64,000 nt of DNA, taken from positions 372,001 through 436,000 of the forward strand of contig NZ_JAAATW010000003.1 in the NCBI RefSeq assembly GCF_009908315.1. Reading direction: 5' to 3'. Below, one piece after another: positions 1 through 10,924 of the stretch. Both the position numbers and the translations under genes were made by a program. The DNA comes from Paragemmobacter ruber (lineage in GTDB: Bacteria > Pseudomonadota > Alphaproteobacteria > Rhodobacterales > Rhodobacteraceae). Position 1 is the stretch's first letter. The number at the start of each line of letters is the position of its first letter. The notes below the pieces were generated by a model, which saw only the letters and a program-made list of their open reading frames with translations, was not told where the DNA came from and searched no databases.

Positions 1-150
1 AGGCGTCACGCCGGCCATATCCCGCCGCTTGCGCACGAACAGAAACTAGCAGAACCCAAAGACCGTCATACTTGCATTACGACCAGAGCATGCCTGTTTC
101 TCATACTAGCGGGCCGTGATGGCAATGTGCCGAGCGTCTTCCGGGTGATC

Positions 151-1002
151 CTAGATGAGGATGGACTCCTCGGCCGGAAGGGCGAACACTTCGGGCGGCC
201 AATCCACGCGCCAATCCAGCTTTTGGACCGGGGAACAGCGCAGAGCCATCGGCACGGTCCTCACGAAATCGGGTCCGAAATGTTCCCGCGCGTTCTGCAC
301 CATGTGGCACAGGTCGTGATGGCGGTAGGTCATGGCCTCGACGATCGCGCGGGCCTTTGGATCGGTGTCGATCAGTTGCATCATCAGGTACTGTTCCCAG
401 AAGTAGGGAAAATAGTCGCCCTGCCGCCCCAACGGCGAGACGGGGTAGAGAAGATCGGCCCGCCATCGGGTGAAGAAGTCGAGATAGCCCTTTCCCATCC
501 CTTTTGTCAGCAGGGCCCGGATCGTCAGTTTCTTGCCCGGGGGCCAGGTCGGCTGAATCCGCAGATCGTAGAGCTGCCGGGGGTGGGTCCAGTAGGCGCG
601 AATGGCGTCATCAAGGGCGCGGATGAAGGCGTTGCCGGCATGGGCGATGAGGAAAAAGTTACCAAGGCGCCAGTGCGAGGGTGGCCCGGCGAAGGCGAAA
701 AAGCCCGTCTTGCCGGTATAGACATCTGCGTAACGGTCCAGAGGCAAAAGCGGCAGCAAGGTCGCATCCACCCAAGCGCCGCCATGCTGGCGCAGCAGCC
801 GGACGCGCAGGATGTCAGAGCGCGCCTGAACCGGCAGGAGGTTGATGTCGAACGGCATGTCGGAGAGCAAATCCGCCATGTCGCGCGCATCCAGCACGAC
901 CAGCCGATGTTCGGGGTTCATCTCCTCCCACCGTGACAGGCAGGTTTGCACGGCGGCGGGTGCGTTCTGCCGACCGCTATCCCAGAAGGAAAAGATATCC
1001 AA
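151..1002 (-). CDS. Glycosyltransferase, capsular polysaccharide synthesis / GT32-like
   Basis: Probable sugar transferase for surface polysaccharide, 283 residues. The N-terminal half has the pattern of the Caps_synth/GT32 family: a WD-rich start, then around residues 70-85 a block ending GGAWVDATLL, which is the GGxWxD(x)T metal/nucleotide-sugar site. There is no signal peptide or clear membrane segment, so it is probably cytosolic. The only start I can place is TTG at 1002, because an in-frame TGA lies two codons upstream; an AGGA motif sits at a reasonable distance. The divergent neighbour across the gap is a GT61-type transferase, which fits a polysaccharide locus continuing to the left. 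Acceptor and donor sugars cannot be told from sequence. Confidence 0.75.
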   Translation of the reverse strand: MDIFSFWDSGRQNAPAAVQTCLSRWEEMNPEHRLVVLDARDMADLLSDMPFDINLLPVQARSDILRVRLLRQHGGAWVDATLLPLLPLDRYADVYTGKTGFFAFAGPPSHWRLGNFFLIAHAGNAFIRALDDAIRAYWTHPRQLYDLRIQPTWPPGKKLTIRALLTKGMGKGYLDFFTRWRADLLYPVSPLGRQGDYFPYFWEQYLMMQLIDTDPKARAIVEAMTYRHHDLCHMVQNAREHFGPDFVRTVPMALRCSPVQKLDWRVDWPPEVFALPAEESILI

Positions 1003-1507
1003 TGTTCAATCCTGCAAGCCACAGCAAGGGTGTCTGACGGAACGCCCAGACATGAGACAGGCACGGCACTGGGGCCGTTATATCGCCAGTGTCGCGGGTT
1101 TGTAGAGCGTTTCTGAAAAAAGCCGCGGCGCGCGGCCGCCCTGATCGGCTGCGGGATTGGCATCTTCGGCCTGGACCGACGCATCGTGTTCGGCGGACGG
1201 GTCCGCAACAGGCGATGGAAATGGCCCGCGCCGCCCGCGCAAAGGCCCTGCGATGCCGACCGCTCGGCCTTTGGTCACGGCTGGCCGCGTCACGCGGCCC
1301 TCTCCACCACGCCGCCATGCGCGCGCAAGGGGGCAAAGGTCCCGGCGTGGCGTGGAATTTTCAGCCCGCACGCATCAGCAGCTTTTTTCGGCTTTGGCGG
1401 GGTTCTGCTGAATAGAATTTTGCGTTTGCTCCGTATCTTGGTAACGCCTGACGCGACCGCGCCGACGTGCGGTGGCACGATCTGCCTGATACAAACGGAT
1501 ACGACCC
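1003..1507. other. 505-bp intergenic region between divergent glycosyltransferases
   Basis: No convincing gene is seen. Open frames here are short and arginine/proline rich, as expected from random GC-rich DNA. The right end, from about 1385, turns AT-richer and must hold the promoter of the GT61 gene. No clear terminator, operator or RNA gene was recognised. Confidence 0.5.
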
Positions 1508-2581
1508 ATGCCCAGCCTGCACGCAGCCCGGAACAAGCCGACGCCGCCTCTTCTGCGCCCCAATCTGGTGGTTGCGCCCTTTGTCTGCCGCCTGCTTGGC
1601 AATGGCCAGCCCGAGGCGGAGGTGCTGCATCCCGAAGAGGTGGAGGCGGTCACTCCGCCCGCGATGCTGGAGGGGATGCTGGACCGGGTGACGGGGACAG
1701 ACGAACATTCGGTGCTTGCGCACCATATCTCGGCCAGCGTTGAAACCAGCGTGCGCCACGTCGCCGTTCTTCGACGGGTCCATCGGAACGCCTTGATGAG
1801 CCGTGGAGGTTTTGTCACATGGCGGCACAAGGAAAACTATGATCGCGCGTGGCGCAGCGTGGACGCCGGTGCCCCCCTCCGCGAGGTCGCGCTAGCGCGG
1901 TACTGCAACAGTTACGTGTCTTGGCGCTATTTCGGGCATTGGCTGACCGATGCTATTCCCACTTCGCTCATCGAGCCGGACCTCGGCGCGCTGTGGATGC
2001 CGGCGCATCCGGCGTGGGGTCATGCGGCAGACTATCGGCGCGCGCTGGACCTTCCGACGATGACAGAGGCTTGGGTTCATGCCGAAGAATTGGTGACCTA
2101 TCAGGATTTCGGGCAAGGCACCCACAAACAGCGTCGTTTTGACGTGATCCGACGGAAGTTACAGGCCCGTTTCGGGACAGGACAGGCGGGGGATCTGGTC
2201 TATCTGCGCCGGGGGCGCACCGGCGCGCCGCGCTGGATCCGGGACGAAGATCGCTTGGTCGACGCGCTGGTGGCGCGGGACTGGAAGATCGTGGATGTTG
2301 GCACGGCCTCTGTGGCCGAACTGCAGCAGGCGCTTTGCCGCGCGCGGGTCGTGGTCAGCATTGACGGAAGCCACCTGGACCACGCGCATCTGTGCCTGCT
2401 TCCCGGATCGACCATGATCGTCCTGATCCCACAGGACCGCTACACCGCCCGGCAACTCGGCCTTTGTCGTGCGCACAAGGTATCCCCGGGTTTTGTCGTC
2501 CTCCCCGGATCGGCGGAGGCGGGCTATGTGGCGGATCTTGATGAGGTGCTGCAGACCGTTGATCTGGCCGCGACTGCCTAA
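1508..2581 (+). CDS. Glycosyltransferase family 61 (DUF563) protein
   Basis: Predicted glycosyltransferase of 357 residues. The signature is the C-terminal half: VYLRRGRTGAPRWIRDEDRL near residues 230-250, followed by an SIDGSHLDHAHLCLLPGS block near residue 300. This is the usual GT61/DUF563 arrangement of an arginine-rich loop, then a glycine/alanine-containing helix start that binds the donor. Residues 130-150 hold an aromatic YVSWRYFGHWLTD segment also usual in the family. The ATG at 1508 is the first in frame. It probably works with the divergent transferase at 151-1002 on extracellular or capsular polysaccharide; the exact linkage is unknown. Confidence 0.8.
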   Translation: MPSLHAARNKPTPPLLRPNLVVAPFVCRLLGNGQPEAEVLHPEEVEAVTPPAMLEGMLDRVTGTDEHSVLAHHISASVETSVRHVAVLRRVHRNALMSRGGFVTWRHKENYDRAWRSVDAGAPLREVALARYCNSYVSWRYFGHWLTDAIPTSLIEPDLGALWMPAHPAWGHAADYRRALDLPTMTEAWVHAEELVTYQDFGQGTHKQRRFDVIRRKLQARFGTGQAGDLVYLRRGRTGAPRWIRDEDRLVDALVARDWKIVDVGTASVAELQQALCRARVVVSIDGSHLDHAHLCLLPGSTMIVLIPQDRYTARQLGLCRAHKVSPGFVVLPGSAEAGYVADLDEVLQTVDLAATA

Positions 2582-2693
2582 GGGCGGACCCGACTTTTCC
2601 CCGCAGGCGCCCGCCTCTGCGCGTTGATCCGCCGGAGCGGCACTGTTAACCTTTCCGTCGGATGGGTTGTCATCCGTGCAATCGGAGAAGGCT

Positions 2694-2948
2694 ATGGGTA
2701 TCGAAAGTCTTTTGGTTATGTTGTTCGTCGGCGCCGTGGCGGGTTGGCTCGCGGGGAAACTGGTGGCCGGATACGGCTATGGTCTGCTCGGCAATATCGT
2801 GATCGGTATTCTCGGCGCGGTGGTGGCCAGCTTCCTGTTGCCGCAGATCGGCTTTGGTCTGGGTGGCGGTATCCTGTCGGCGATCATCCATTCGACGATC
2901 GGCGCGGTGATCCTCTTGTTCGTGATCCGGCTGATCAAGCGGGCCTGA
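2694..2948 (+). CDS. GlsB/YeaQ/YmgE family stress-response membrane protein
   Basis: Small integral membrane protein of 84 residues with three hydrophobic segments and glycine-rich turns (GWLAGKLV, GNIVIGILGAVV, IGAVILLFVIRLIKR). This is the layout of the transglycosylase-associated/GlsB family. The family is induced by envelope or acid stress in other bacteria; its biochemical role is not known. I chose ATG 2694 rather than the longer frame from 2667 because GGAGAAG lies just upstream and the family starts with MGI/MGF. A strong terminator follows at 2978. It is monocistronic and convergent with nrdJ. Confidence 0.88.
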   Translation: MGIESLLVMLFVGAVAGWLAGKLVAGYGYGLLGNIVIGILGAVVASFLLPQIGFGLGGGILSAIIHSTIGAVILLFVIRLIKRA

Positions 2949-2977
2949 CCGGCACCATTGGTTCAGGGGAAAAGAAA

Positions 2978-3012
2978 CGACCCTCGCCTTGCGGCGAGGG
3001 TCGCGTCGTTTT
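2978..3012. terminator. Rho-independent terminator between converging genes
   Basis: Perfect 11-bp stem (cgaccctcgcc / ggcgagggtcg, 2978-2988 and 2993-3003) with a ttgc loop, followed by a cgtcgtttt run on the plus strand. A-rich sequence before the stem gives T on the minus strand, so it probably serves both the GlsB-type gene and nrdJ. Confidence 0.9.
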
Positions 3013-3028
3013 CAGCGGCAGGCCGCGA

Positions 3029-6000
3029 TCAGGAGCACCCGCTCGTGCCGCCGCAGGTGTTGCACTTCATGCAGGTGCCGTTGCGCACCAGCGTGTAGTT
3101 GCCGCACTCGCCGCAGGGATCGCCTTCATAGCCCTGCATTTTGGCCTTGGTGCGCGCATCCATGCTGACGGTCCCGGTGCCAAGGGCCGTGGCCGCGCCG
3201 CCGCCCATGGTTTCGGGGACCAGCGTGTTCAGCGCCATCACCGGATCAGTGCCAGTGGCCAGCGCCGTGGCCCCTGCCCCCATCCCGCCTTGGAACACCA
3301 CCAGCTCCTGCGGCAGCCGCTTGCGCAGATACCCGGTCGAGCTGATGGAACGCAGCAGTTCCACCGACTTCGACGCCGCCGCATCGCTGACTTCGCCGAA
3401 GTTGCGCTTGCCCTCGTCATCGCCGCGGCCAAGGTCATCGAAAGCCGCGCCCTGCGGTTTGACATGGGCCAGATCGGTGCGGTCCAGATAGCTGATCGCC
3501 AGTTCGCGGAAGATGTAGTCGAGGATGGAGGTCGCGTTCTTGATCGAGTCGTTCCCCTGCACCATCCCCGCCGGTTCAAAGCGGGTGAAGGTGAAGGCTT
3601 CCACGAATTCCTCCAGCGGCACGCCATATTGCAGGCCCACGGACACGGCGATGGCGAAGTTGTTCATCATCGCACGGAAGCCTGCGCCTTCCTTGTGCAT
3701 GTCGATGAAGATTTCGCCCAGACGCCCATCGCCATATTCGCCGGTGCGCAGATACACCTTGTGGCCGCCGACGATGGCCTTCTGGGTGTATCCCTTGCGA
3801 CGCTCAGGCAGTTTTTCGCGGTTGGTGCGGATGATCTCCTTCACCACGATCTTTTCGACGATCTTTTCGGCCAGAACCGCGGCCTTTTCCTGCGCCGACC
3901 CGGTGGCGAGGATTTCTTCCGCCTCTTCGTCATCCTCGACCAGCGCAGCGGCCAGCGGCTGGCTCAGCTTCGATCCGTCGCGGTAGAGCGCGTTGGCCTT
4001 GATGCCGAGGCTGTGCGACAGTTCGTAAGCCGCCAGCGTTTCGGCGATGGTGGCCGAGTTCGGCATGTTGATCGTCTTGGAGATGGCGCCCGAGATGAAG
4101 GACTGCGCCGCCGCCATCATGTGGATATGGCTCTCCACCGACAGGAAGCGTTTGCCCGTCTTGCCGCAGGGGTTGGCGCAGTCGAAGACCGGGTAATGTT
4201 CCGGCTTCAGGAAGGGCGCGCCTTCCAGCGTCATCGTCCCGCAGACATGATCGTTCGCGGCGTCGATCTGGGCCTTGGTGAACCCGAGGTGACGAAGCAG
4301 ATCGAAGGACGGATCGGCCAGCTTGTCCGCCGGGATGCCGAGGGTGCCTTTGCAGAAATCCTCGCCCAGCGTCCACTGGTTGAACACGAAGCGGATGTCA
4401 AAGGCCGAAGGCAGAGCCGCTTCGATCTTTTCCAGCTCGCGCGGGCCGAAACCGTGGCCGATCAGCGAGGTGTGGTTGATGCCGGGGCAGTTGCCCAAGG
4501 AGCCGTGACCCACGGCATGGGCCACGATCTCGGCCACCTGCGACGAGGAATAGCCCAGGGCTTCAAGCGCGGCGGGAACCGACTGGTTGATGATCTTGAA
4601 GTAGCCTCCACCGGCCAGCTTCTTGAACTTGACCAGCGCGAAGTCGGGCTCGATCCCCGTCGTGTCGCAATCCATCACCAGGCCGATGGTGCCCGTGGGC
4701 GCGATCACCGTGGTCTGGGCGTTGCGGTAGCCGTGCGCTTCACCCAGCGACAGCGCCTCGTCCCAAGCGGATTTCGCAAGCGCGACAAGGGTTTGGTCGG
4801 GGCAGTTCGCGCCGTCCAGCGGCACGGGATTGACGTTCACGCCTTCATAGCCATCGGCGGCACCATGGGCGGCGCGGCGGTGGTTGCGGATCACGCGCAG
4901 CATGTGCTGGGCATTGCGCTGGTAGCCCGAGAAGGCGCCCAGTTCCGCCGCCATCTCGGCCGAGGTGGCATAGGAGATGCCGGTCATCAGCGCGGTCAGC
5001 GCCCCGCAGAGCGCGCGGCCTTCGGTCGAATCGTAGCCCAACCCCATGTTCATCAAGAGCCCGCCGATATTGGCATAGCCAAGGCCCAGCGTGCGGAAGT
5101 CATAGGAAAGCTGCGCGATTTCCTTGGACGGGAACTGCGCCATCATCACGCTGATCTCCAGCGTCACGGTCCACAGACGGGTGGCATGCATGTAGGCCGC
5201 TGCGTCGAACTTGCCGTCCTTGTAGAAGGTCAGAAGGTTCATCGAAGCAAGGTTGCAGGCCGTATCATCGAGGAACATGTATTCCGAGCAGGGGTTCGAC
5301 CCCCGGATCGGGCCATCTTCCGGGCAGGTGTGCCAGGCGTTGACGGTGTCGTGGAACTGGATGCCCGGGTCGGCGCAGGCCCAGGCGGCATGGCCCACCT
5401 GATCCCACAGGTCGCGCGCCTTGATGGTCTTGGCGACCTTGCCATCCGTGCGGCGGATCAGCGCCCAGTCTTCATCATTCTGCACGGCTTTGAGGAAGGC
5501 ATCGGTCACGCGGACCGAGTTGTTGGAATTCTGGCCCGACACCGTGATGTAGGCATCGGAGTCCCAGTCCGTGTCATAGGTCGGGAATTCGATCGAGGTG
5601 AAACCCTGACGCGCATATTGCAGGATGCGGTTGGTGTAGGTGTCGGGGATCATGGCCTTTTTGGCCGAACGGATCGCCGCCTTCAGCGCCGGGTTTTTCG
5701 CCGGATCGACCGAATCTTCGGCCGAGCCATCCCACTGGCGGATGGCGGCGAAGATTTCGTTCAGCTTCTGCTCATGCGCCTTGGACCCGGCGACCAGCGA
5801 GGCGACCTTCTGCTCTTCGATCACCTTCCAGTTGATAAACTGTTCGATATCGGGGTGATCCATGTCGCAGATCACCATCTTGGCCGCGCGCCGCGTGGTG
5901 CCACCCGATTTGATCGCGCCCGCCGCGCGGTCACCGATCTTGAGGAAGCCCATCAGACCCGACGACTTGCCGCCGCCCGACAGTTTCTCCCCTTCGCCGC

Positions 6001-6715
6001 GCAGGGACGAGAAGTTGGTGCCGGTGCCCGAGCCGTATTTGAACAGCCGCGCCTCGCGCACCCACAGATCCATGATCCCGCCTTCGTTCACCAGATCGTC
6101 GGAAACCGACTGGATGAAGCAGGCATGCGGTTGGGGGTGTTCATAGGCGCTGTCGGATTTCGTCAGCTTGCCGGTCTGGTAATCCACATAGAAATGCCCC
6201 TGCGACGGGCCGTCGATGCCATAGGCCCAATGCAGACCGGTGTTGAACCACTGGGGCGAGTTCGGCGCCGCCATCTGGCGGGCCAGCATGAAGCGCATCT
6301 CGTCGAAATAGGCGCGGGCGTCCGCCTCGGTGGTGAAATAGCCGCCCTTCCAGCCCCAATAGGCCCAGGCGCCCGCCAGACGGTCAAACACCTGCTTGGC
6401 GCTGGTCTCGCCGGTGAAGCGCTCGCCCTCGGGCAGTTCGGCCAGCGCGGCCTCATCGGGGACCGAGCGCCACAGGAATTCCGGCACGCCCTTTTCCTTC
6501 ACGCGCTTCAGCCGTGCCGGGATCCCCGCCTTGCGGAAATACTTCTGCGCCAGCACGTCGGAGGCGACCTGGCTCCAGCCTTCCGGAACCTCTACCGCGT
6601 CGTTGCGGAACACCACCTTGCCATCCGGATTGCGGATTTCCGACGTGGTCGTCGCAAAGGCCATGGCCCCATAGGCACCCGTCGCCTCTGTCGTGAATTT
6701 GCGTTCGATCTTCAT
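3029..6715 (-). CDS. nrdJ: Vitamin B12-dependent (class II) ribonucleotide reductase
   Basis: Adenosylcobalamin-dependent ribonucleoside-diphosphate reductase, 1228 residues, normal for the long NrdJ of alphaproteobacteria. It makes dNTP precursors in the cytosol without oxygen. Visible landmarks are the [19 protein letters not shown] active-site region (about residue 480), the [20 protein letters not shown] loop near residue 680, and a cysteine-rich tail with [17 protein letters not shown] and a final GC that re-reduces the active site. The start at 6715 ([13 protein letters not shown]) is the family start. Upstream lies a clear NrdR box (6874-6889), so it is probably repressed by NrdR. I looked for a cobalamin riboswitch and did not see one. 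It is separated from its neighbours on both sides, so probably monocistronic. Confidence 0.97.
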   Translation of the reverse strand: MKIERKFTTEATGAYGAMAFATTTSEIRNPDGKVVFRNDAVEVPEGWSQVASDVLAQKYFRKAGIPARLKRVKEKGVPEFLWRSVPDEAALAELPEGERFTGETSAKQVFDRLAGAWAYWGWKGGYFTTEADARAYFDEMRFMLARQMAAPNSPQWFNTGLHWAYGIDGPSQGHFYVDYQTGKLTKSDSAYEHPQPHACFIQSVSDDLVNEGGIMDLWVREARLFKYGSGTGTNFSSLRGEGEKLSGGGKSSGLMGFLKIGDRAAGAIKSGGTTRRAAKMVICDMDHPDIEQFINWKVIEEQKVASLVAGSKAHEQKLNEIFAAIRQWDGSAEDSVDPAKNPALKAAIRSAKKAMIPDTYTNRILQYARQGFTSIEFPTYDTDWDSDAYITVSGQNSNNSVRVTDAFLKAVQNDEDWALIRRTDGKVAKTIKARDLWDQVGHAAWACADPGIQFHDTVNAWHTCPEDGPIRGSNPCSEYMFLDDTACNLASMNLLTFYKDGKFDAAAYMHATRLWTVTLEISVMMAQFPSKEIAQLSYDFRTLGLGYANIGGLLMNMGLGYDSTEGRALCGALTALMTGISYATSAEMAAELGAFSGYQRNAQHMLRVIRNHRRAAHGAADGYEGVNVNPVPLDGANCPDQTLVALAKSAWDEALSLGEAHGYRNAQTTVIAPTGTIGLVMDCDTTGIEPDFALVKFKKLAGGGYFKIINQSVPAALEALGYSSSQVAEIVAHAVGHGSLGNCPGINHTSLIGHGFGPRELEKIEAALPSAFDIRFVFNQWTLGEDFCKGTLGIPADKLADPSFDLLRHLGFTKAQIDAANDHVCGTMTLEGAPFLKPEHYPVFDCANPCGKTGKRFLSVESHIHMMAAAQSFISGAISKTINMPNSATIAETLAAYELSHSLGIKANALYRDGSKLSQPLAAALVEDDEEAEEILATGSAQEKAAVLAEKIVEKIVVKEIIRTNREKLPERRKGYTQKAIVGGHKVYLRTGEYGDGRLGEIFIDMHKEGAGFRAMMNNFAIAVSVGLQYGVPLEEFVEAFTFTRFEPAGMVQGNDSIKNATSILDYIFRELAISYLDRTDLAHVKPQGAAFDDLGRGDDEGKRNFGEVSDAAASKSVELLRSISSTGYLRKRLPQELVVFQGGMGAGATALATGTDPVMALNTLVPETMGGGAATALGTGTVSMDARTKAKMQGYEGDPCGECGNYTLVRNGTCMKCNTCGGTSGCS

Positions 6716-7123
6716 CTCTGCCCCGTCTCCGAATTCTGGTAGGGCCTGCGCCCCATCCGATGTTAACCTTCATACGATTGGCAAGGCTTCGCACCCCGCT
6801 GCCGATAAGGCACGGAACGGAACAGCCAGACAGCTGCCCAATCTTTCGGGATTTCGACCTTCGCTGCACACGACCACAATATCTAGTGGCCCAACCGCTT
6901 ACTTCGTCAAACTGTCGTAAACCTTGCCCCTGTTCAACGACATTTTTAGGGGGTCAAGGGCGATTTTTCGCTTGACGGTTTTCCTGCAACAGCCCCCGCC
7001 AAACGCACCGCTCTGTGGATGAGGTCGTGGATATCCGCAGGACAAATCCCATGCAGGATTGGGATTTCCGCGCCATGACGCAGGGTTGGCTGGGGGCGTT
7101 CACAGGGGGTGTGAATAGCCTCC
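6716..7123. other. 408-bp nrdJ upstream region
   Basis: Non-coding and more AT-rich than its surroundings. It holds the NrdR box at 6874-6889 and must hold the nrdJ promoter. Inspection gave no B12-box or other riboswitch-like structure and no second ORF that I believe. Confidence 0.6.
6874..6889. promoter_or_regulatory. NrdR box upstream of nrdJ
   Basis: ccacaatatctagtgg fits the 16-bp NrdR operator consensus (acaCwATATwtwGtgt) at nearly all core positions, and stands out in GC-rich DNA. It lies 159 bp upstream of the nrdJ start. NrdR represses ribonucleotide reductase genes. A second box usually lies about 31 bp away; I find no good partner at that distance. Confidence 0.82.
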
Positions 7124-8044
7124 TCAGCGCGCCTGTGGCGGCACCGGCGATTCTTTCACAGGTTGCACGCGCCGATTGATCAGAACGATTCCCACCGCAA
7201 CCAGTGCCGATGCCCCAAGCAGGGCGGGCGTGACCGACTCATCGAAGAACAGCCAGCCCAAAAAAACGGCAAGGATCGGGGTGAGGAAGGAAAAGCTGGC
7301 CACGGTCGAGGCCGGATAAACCGACAGAAGCCAGAGCCAGCCGATAAACCCGCCCGCAACAACGATAGAGGATTGGAAGATCAGCCCCACAATATGTAGT
7401 GGCGTGACATCGCGCAGCAGCGGGCCGAACAGGGGCGCGGCCAGAATCAGGATGGGGGCCGAGACGAGGACCATCCAGAACAGCTGCATCTCGGGCCCGG
7501 CCGCGCGCAGGCGCGAGGCGCGCGCCACCACCGCCGTCCCCGCCCAGCCGAGCGCGCCCCCCAGCGCCAGCAGATCGCCCACAAGGCTGCCCTCTGTATC
7601 GGGGCTGCGCGACAGGATGGCCCAGGCCGTGCCCGCAAAGGCCAGCGCGAGGCCCGCACTGCGCACCAGCGTCAGGCGTTCCCCCGGCAGCAGCACATGC
7701 GCCATCAGCGCGAACCAGACCGGCATGGAGTAGAAGATGACCGAAGCCCGGCTGACCGCCGTCAGATCGAGCGCGAGAAAGAGGCAAAGGAATTCCAGCG
7801 CGAAGATCGTTCCGATCAGGATGCCGGGCGCGAGATCACTCCGCGTCAGGCGTGGTGGGCGGCCCCGCCAGATCAGCCAGAGCGCCACGAAAACCACAGC
7901 CAGCGCCGAACGGAGGCCGGCAAAGAAGACAGGCTGTAATCCTGTGTTCACCCATTTCACGAGGATCTGGTTGAAGGCCAGAAGCAACATCACACCAAAC
8001 AGCGCGGTGGCGCCAAAGGCATCCAGCCGGTCCTTGCGTTCCAT
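7124..8044 (-). CDS. DMT-superfamily (EamA) permease
   Basis: Inner-membrane transporter of 306 residues with about ten hydrophobic helices arranged as two EamA repeats, the usual size. Typical phrases are NQILVKWVNTGLQPVFFAGL in helices 1-2 and FLTPILAVFLGWLFFDESVT in the second repeat. I placed the start at ATG 8044 (MERKDRLDAF) because the extension to 8131 adds a basic, unconserved leader running into the promoter region of the divergent regulator. Substrate unknown; EamA permeases export amino acids or other small metabolites. The gene body contains an NrdR-like sequence at 7387-7402. Confidence 0.88.
   Translation of the reverse strand: MERKDRLDAFGATALFGVMLLLAFNQILVKWVNTGLQPVFFAGLRSALAVVFVALWLIWRGRPPRLTRSDLAPGILIGTIFALEFLCLFLALDLTAVSRASVIFYSMPVWFALMAHVLLPGERLTLVRSAGLALAFAGTAWAILSRSPDTEGSLVGDLLALGGALGWAGTAVVARASRLRAAGPEMQLFWMVLVSAPILILAAPLFGPLLRDVTPLHIVGLIFQSSIVVAGGFIGWLWLLSVYPASTVASFSFLTPILAVFLGWLFFDESVTPALLGASALVAVGIVLINRRVQPVKESPVPPQAR
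7387..7402. promoter_or_regulatory. Second NrdR-like 16-mer inside the DMT permease gene
   Basis: ccacaatatgtagtgg differs by one base from the box upstream of nrdJ and lies 513 bp further upstream. It is inside a coding sequence, so it may be coincidence or an auxiliary NrdR site. Confidence 0.3.
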
Positions 8045-8168
8045 GTCGCCCCGCCCCCCAAAGATCCCGCCTGCAGCCTTTGGGGCGCGCGGTGGCAGAG
8101 TCAACTTGCGAATCGATCTCACTGGCCCCACAGGGGCGGATCACTTAAGTCCCGTCACAGGGCTGCGA

Positions 8169-8591
8169 ATGAGGCAGGAGATGGCAGATATCATCGCCCG
8201 CTGCGAGGCAAAGGGGCTGCGCATGACCGATCAGCGCCGCGTCGTGGCGCGTGTGATCGGGGACGCCGACGATCACCCCGATGTCGAAGAACTTTATGCG
8301 CGTGCGGCGAAGGTGGATCCCAAGATCTCCATCGCCACGGTCTACCGCACGGTGAAGCTGTTCGAAGAGGCGGGCATCCTCGACAAGCTGGAATTCGGCG
8401 ACGGACGCGCGCGCTATGAAGATGCCGAACGCGACCACCATGATCACCTGATCGACGTGAATTCCGGCGATGTGATCGAATTCGTGGATCCCGAGATCGA
8501 GGCGCTGCAGGAACGCATCGCGGCGCGGCTGGGATACAAGCTGGTCGGGCACCGGCTGGAGCTTTTGGGCGTGCCCCTGAAGAAGACCTGA
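8169..8591 (+). CDS. fur: Fur-family metalloregulator (Fur/Mur type)
   Basis: Transcriptional regulator of 140 residues. The N-terminal winged helix includes LRMTDQRRVVARVI and the recognition helix ISIATVYRTVKLFEEAGIL; the C-terminal dimerisation domain has the DHHDHLI histidine cluster and DVIEF metal site. The CxxC pair that binds structural zinc in gammaproteobacterial Fur is absent, as in alphaproteobacterial Fur/Mur, so manganese or iron sensing are both possible. ATG 8169 was taken; a second ATG at 8181 has AGGAG directly against it, too close to act as its ribosome site. It is divergent from one DMT permease and followed after 3 bp by another. Confidence 0.88.
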   Translation: MRQEMADIIARCEAKGLRMTDQRRVVARVIGDADDHPDVEELYARAAKVDPKISIATVYRTVKLFEEAGILDKLEFGDGRARYEDAERDHHDHLIDVNSGDVIEFVDPEIEALQERIAARLGYKLVGHRLELLGVPLKKT

Positions 8592-8594
8592 GTC

Positions 8595-9503
8595 TTGGAC
8601 GCCCGGGCAGATCCTGCGGGCGCGAACCTGCGCGGCATCCTGCTGATGGTTGCCGCCATGGCGCTGTTCGCGGTCGAGGACATGTTCCTCAAATGGGCCG
8701 CCGCCGATCTGCCCGTGGGGATGGTGATCTTCGTGGCCGGGGCCTTTGGCGCGCCGGTCTTTGCGCTGATGGCGCGCGCGCGCAGCCAGCCCATCCTGAC
8801 CCGCGCTGCGCTGCATCCATGGGTCATCTTGCGCAACATAGGCGAGATGGTCGGGACCTTCGCCTATATCAAGGCGCTGGCCCTTGTGCCGCTCTCGACC
8901 GTGTCGGCGGTGCTGCAGGCGCTGCCCCTCGCGGTGACGCTGGGCGCGGCGCTTCTGCTGCGCGAAGCGGTTGGGTGGCGGCGCTGGTCGGCCATCGCGG
9001 TGGGCTTCGCCGGTGTTCTGGTGATCCTGCGCCCGGGGATGGACGGGTTCCGCCCCGAGGCGCTTTGGGTGCTTGTCACCGTGGTGGGCCTCGCATTGCG
9101 GGATCTGGCAACGCGCCTTCTGCCCGCCGCCTGCAGCACGGCGCAGGTATCCTGCTGGGGGCTGATGTCGGTGGCGCTTCTGGGCGCGGTGATGATGATC
9201 CCGGGCGGTGCGGTCATGCCGGATGGGCGCGATGTGGCCGTCCTGTTTGGTGCGCTGGTCTTTGGCACCGCCGGATACTGGGCCGTCGTCGCCGCCAGCC
9301 GGACGGGCGAGGTATCGGTGGTTTCACCCTTCCGTTACGCCCGCCTGCTATTCGCCATTCTGATCGGGGCCTTCGTGTTTGACGAGGTTCCCGATGCGCT
9401 GACGCTGATCGGGGCCGGGCTGATCATCGGATCGGGGCTTTACGCGCTGGCCCGCGAACGGGCGCGCAAACGCGCCCTTTCCTTGCAGGGCGGCAGCGTT
9501 TAA
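8595..9503 (+). CDS. DMT-superfamily (EamA) permease
   Basis: Membrane transporter of 302 residues, about ten helices in two EamA repeats. Landmarks are AAMALFAVEDMFLKW at the first helix and GEVSVVSPFRYARLLFAI in the second repeat, the S-adenosylmethionine uptake/RhaT-like branch seen widely in Rhodobacteraceae. Translation seems to begin at a TTG at 8595, three bases after the regulator's stop; the next in-frame ATG (8646) would cut the first helix. The close spacing suggests co-transcription with the Fur-type gene. Substrate unknown. Confidence 0.82.
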   Translation: MDARADPAGANLRGILLMVAAMALFAVEDMFLKWAAADLPVGMVIFVAGAFGAPVFALMARARSQPILTRAALHPWVILRNIGEMVGTFAYIKALALVPLSTVSAVLQALPLAVTLGAALLLREAVGWRRWSAIAVGFAGVLVILRPGMDGFRPEALWVLVTVVGLALRDLATRLLPAACSTAQVSCWGLMSVALLGAVMMIPGGAVMPDGRDVAVLFGALVFGTAGYWAVVAASRTGEVSVVSPFRYARLLFAILIGAFVFDEVPDALTLIGAGLIIGSGLYALARERARKRALSLQGGSV

Positions 9504-10829
<1,326 letters not shown>

Positions 10830-10895
10830 CCCGCGCGCGCGGCACCCCGTTCGGCGGGGGGCAGCATAGTGTGCAGACAGATGTCCATACCAATC

Positions 10896-10924
10896 CGGCG
10901 CGCGGCACCCCCGCGCGCCGTTTT
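10896..10924 (+). terminator. Rho-independent terminator of eno
   Basis: Perfect 10-bp stem (cggcgcgcgg at 10896-10905, ccgcgcgccg at 10911-10920), loop caccc, then TTTT. It overlaps the last codons of the converging FAD oxidoreductase gene. Confidence 0.85.

Noticed and set aside
2624-6742. A 1372-codon open frame on the plus strand opposite nrdJ
   Set aside because: It is Arg/Gly/His-rich without any domain and is the antisense shadow of the conserved NrdJ codons.
6716-7123. Possible cobalamin riboswitch upstream of the B12-dependent reductase
   Set aside because: I looked on the minus strand for the B12 box and supporting stems and found none; a GCCACT string there belongs to the NrdR box.
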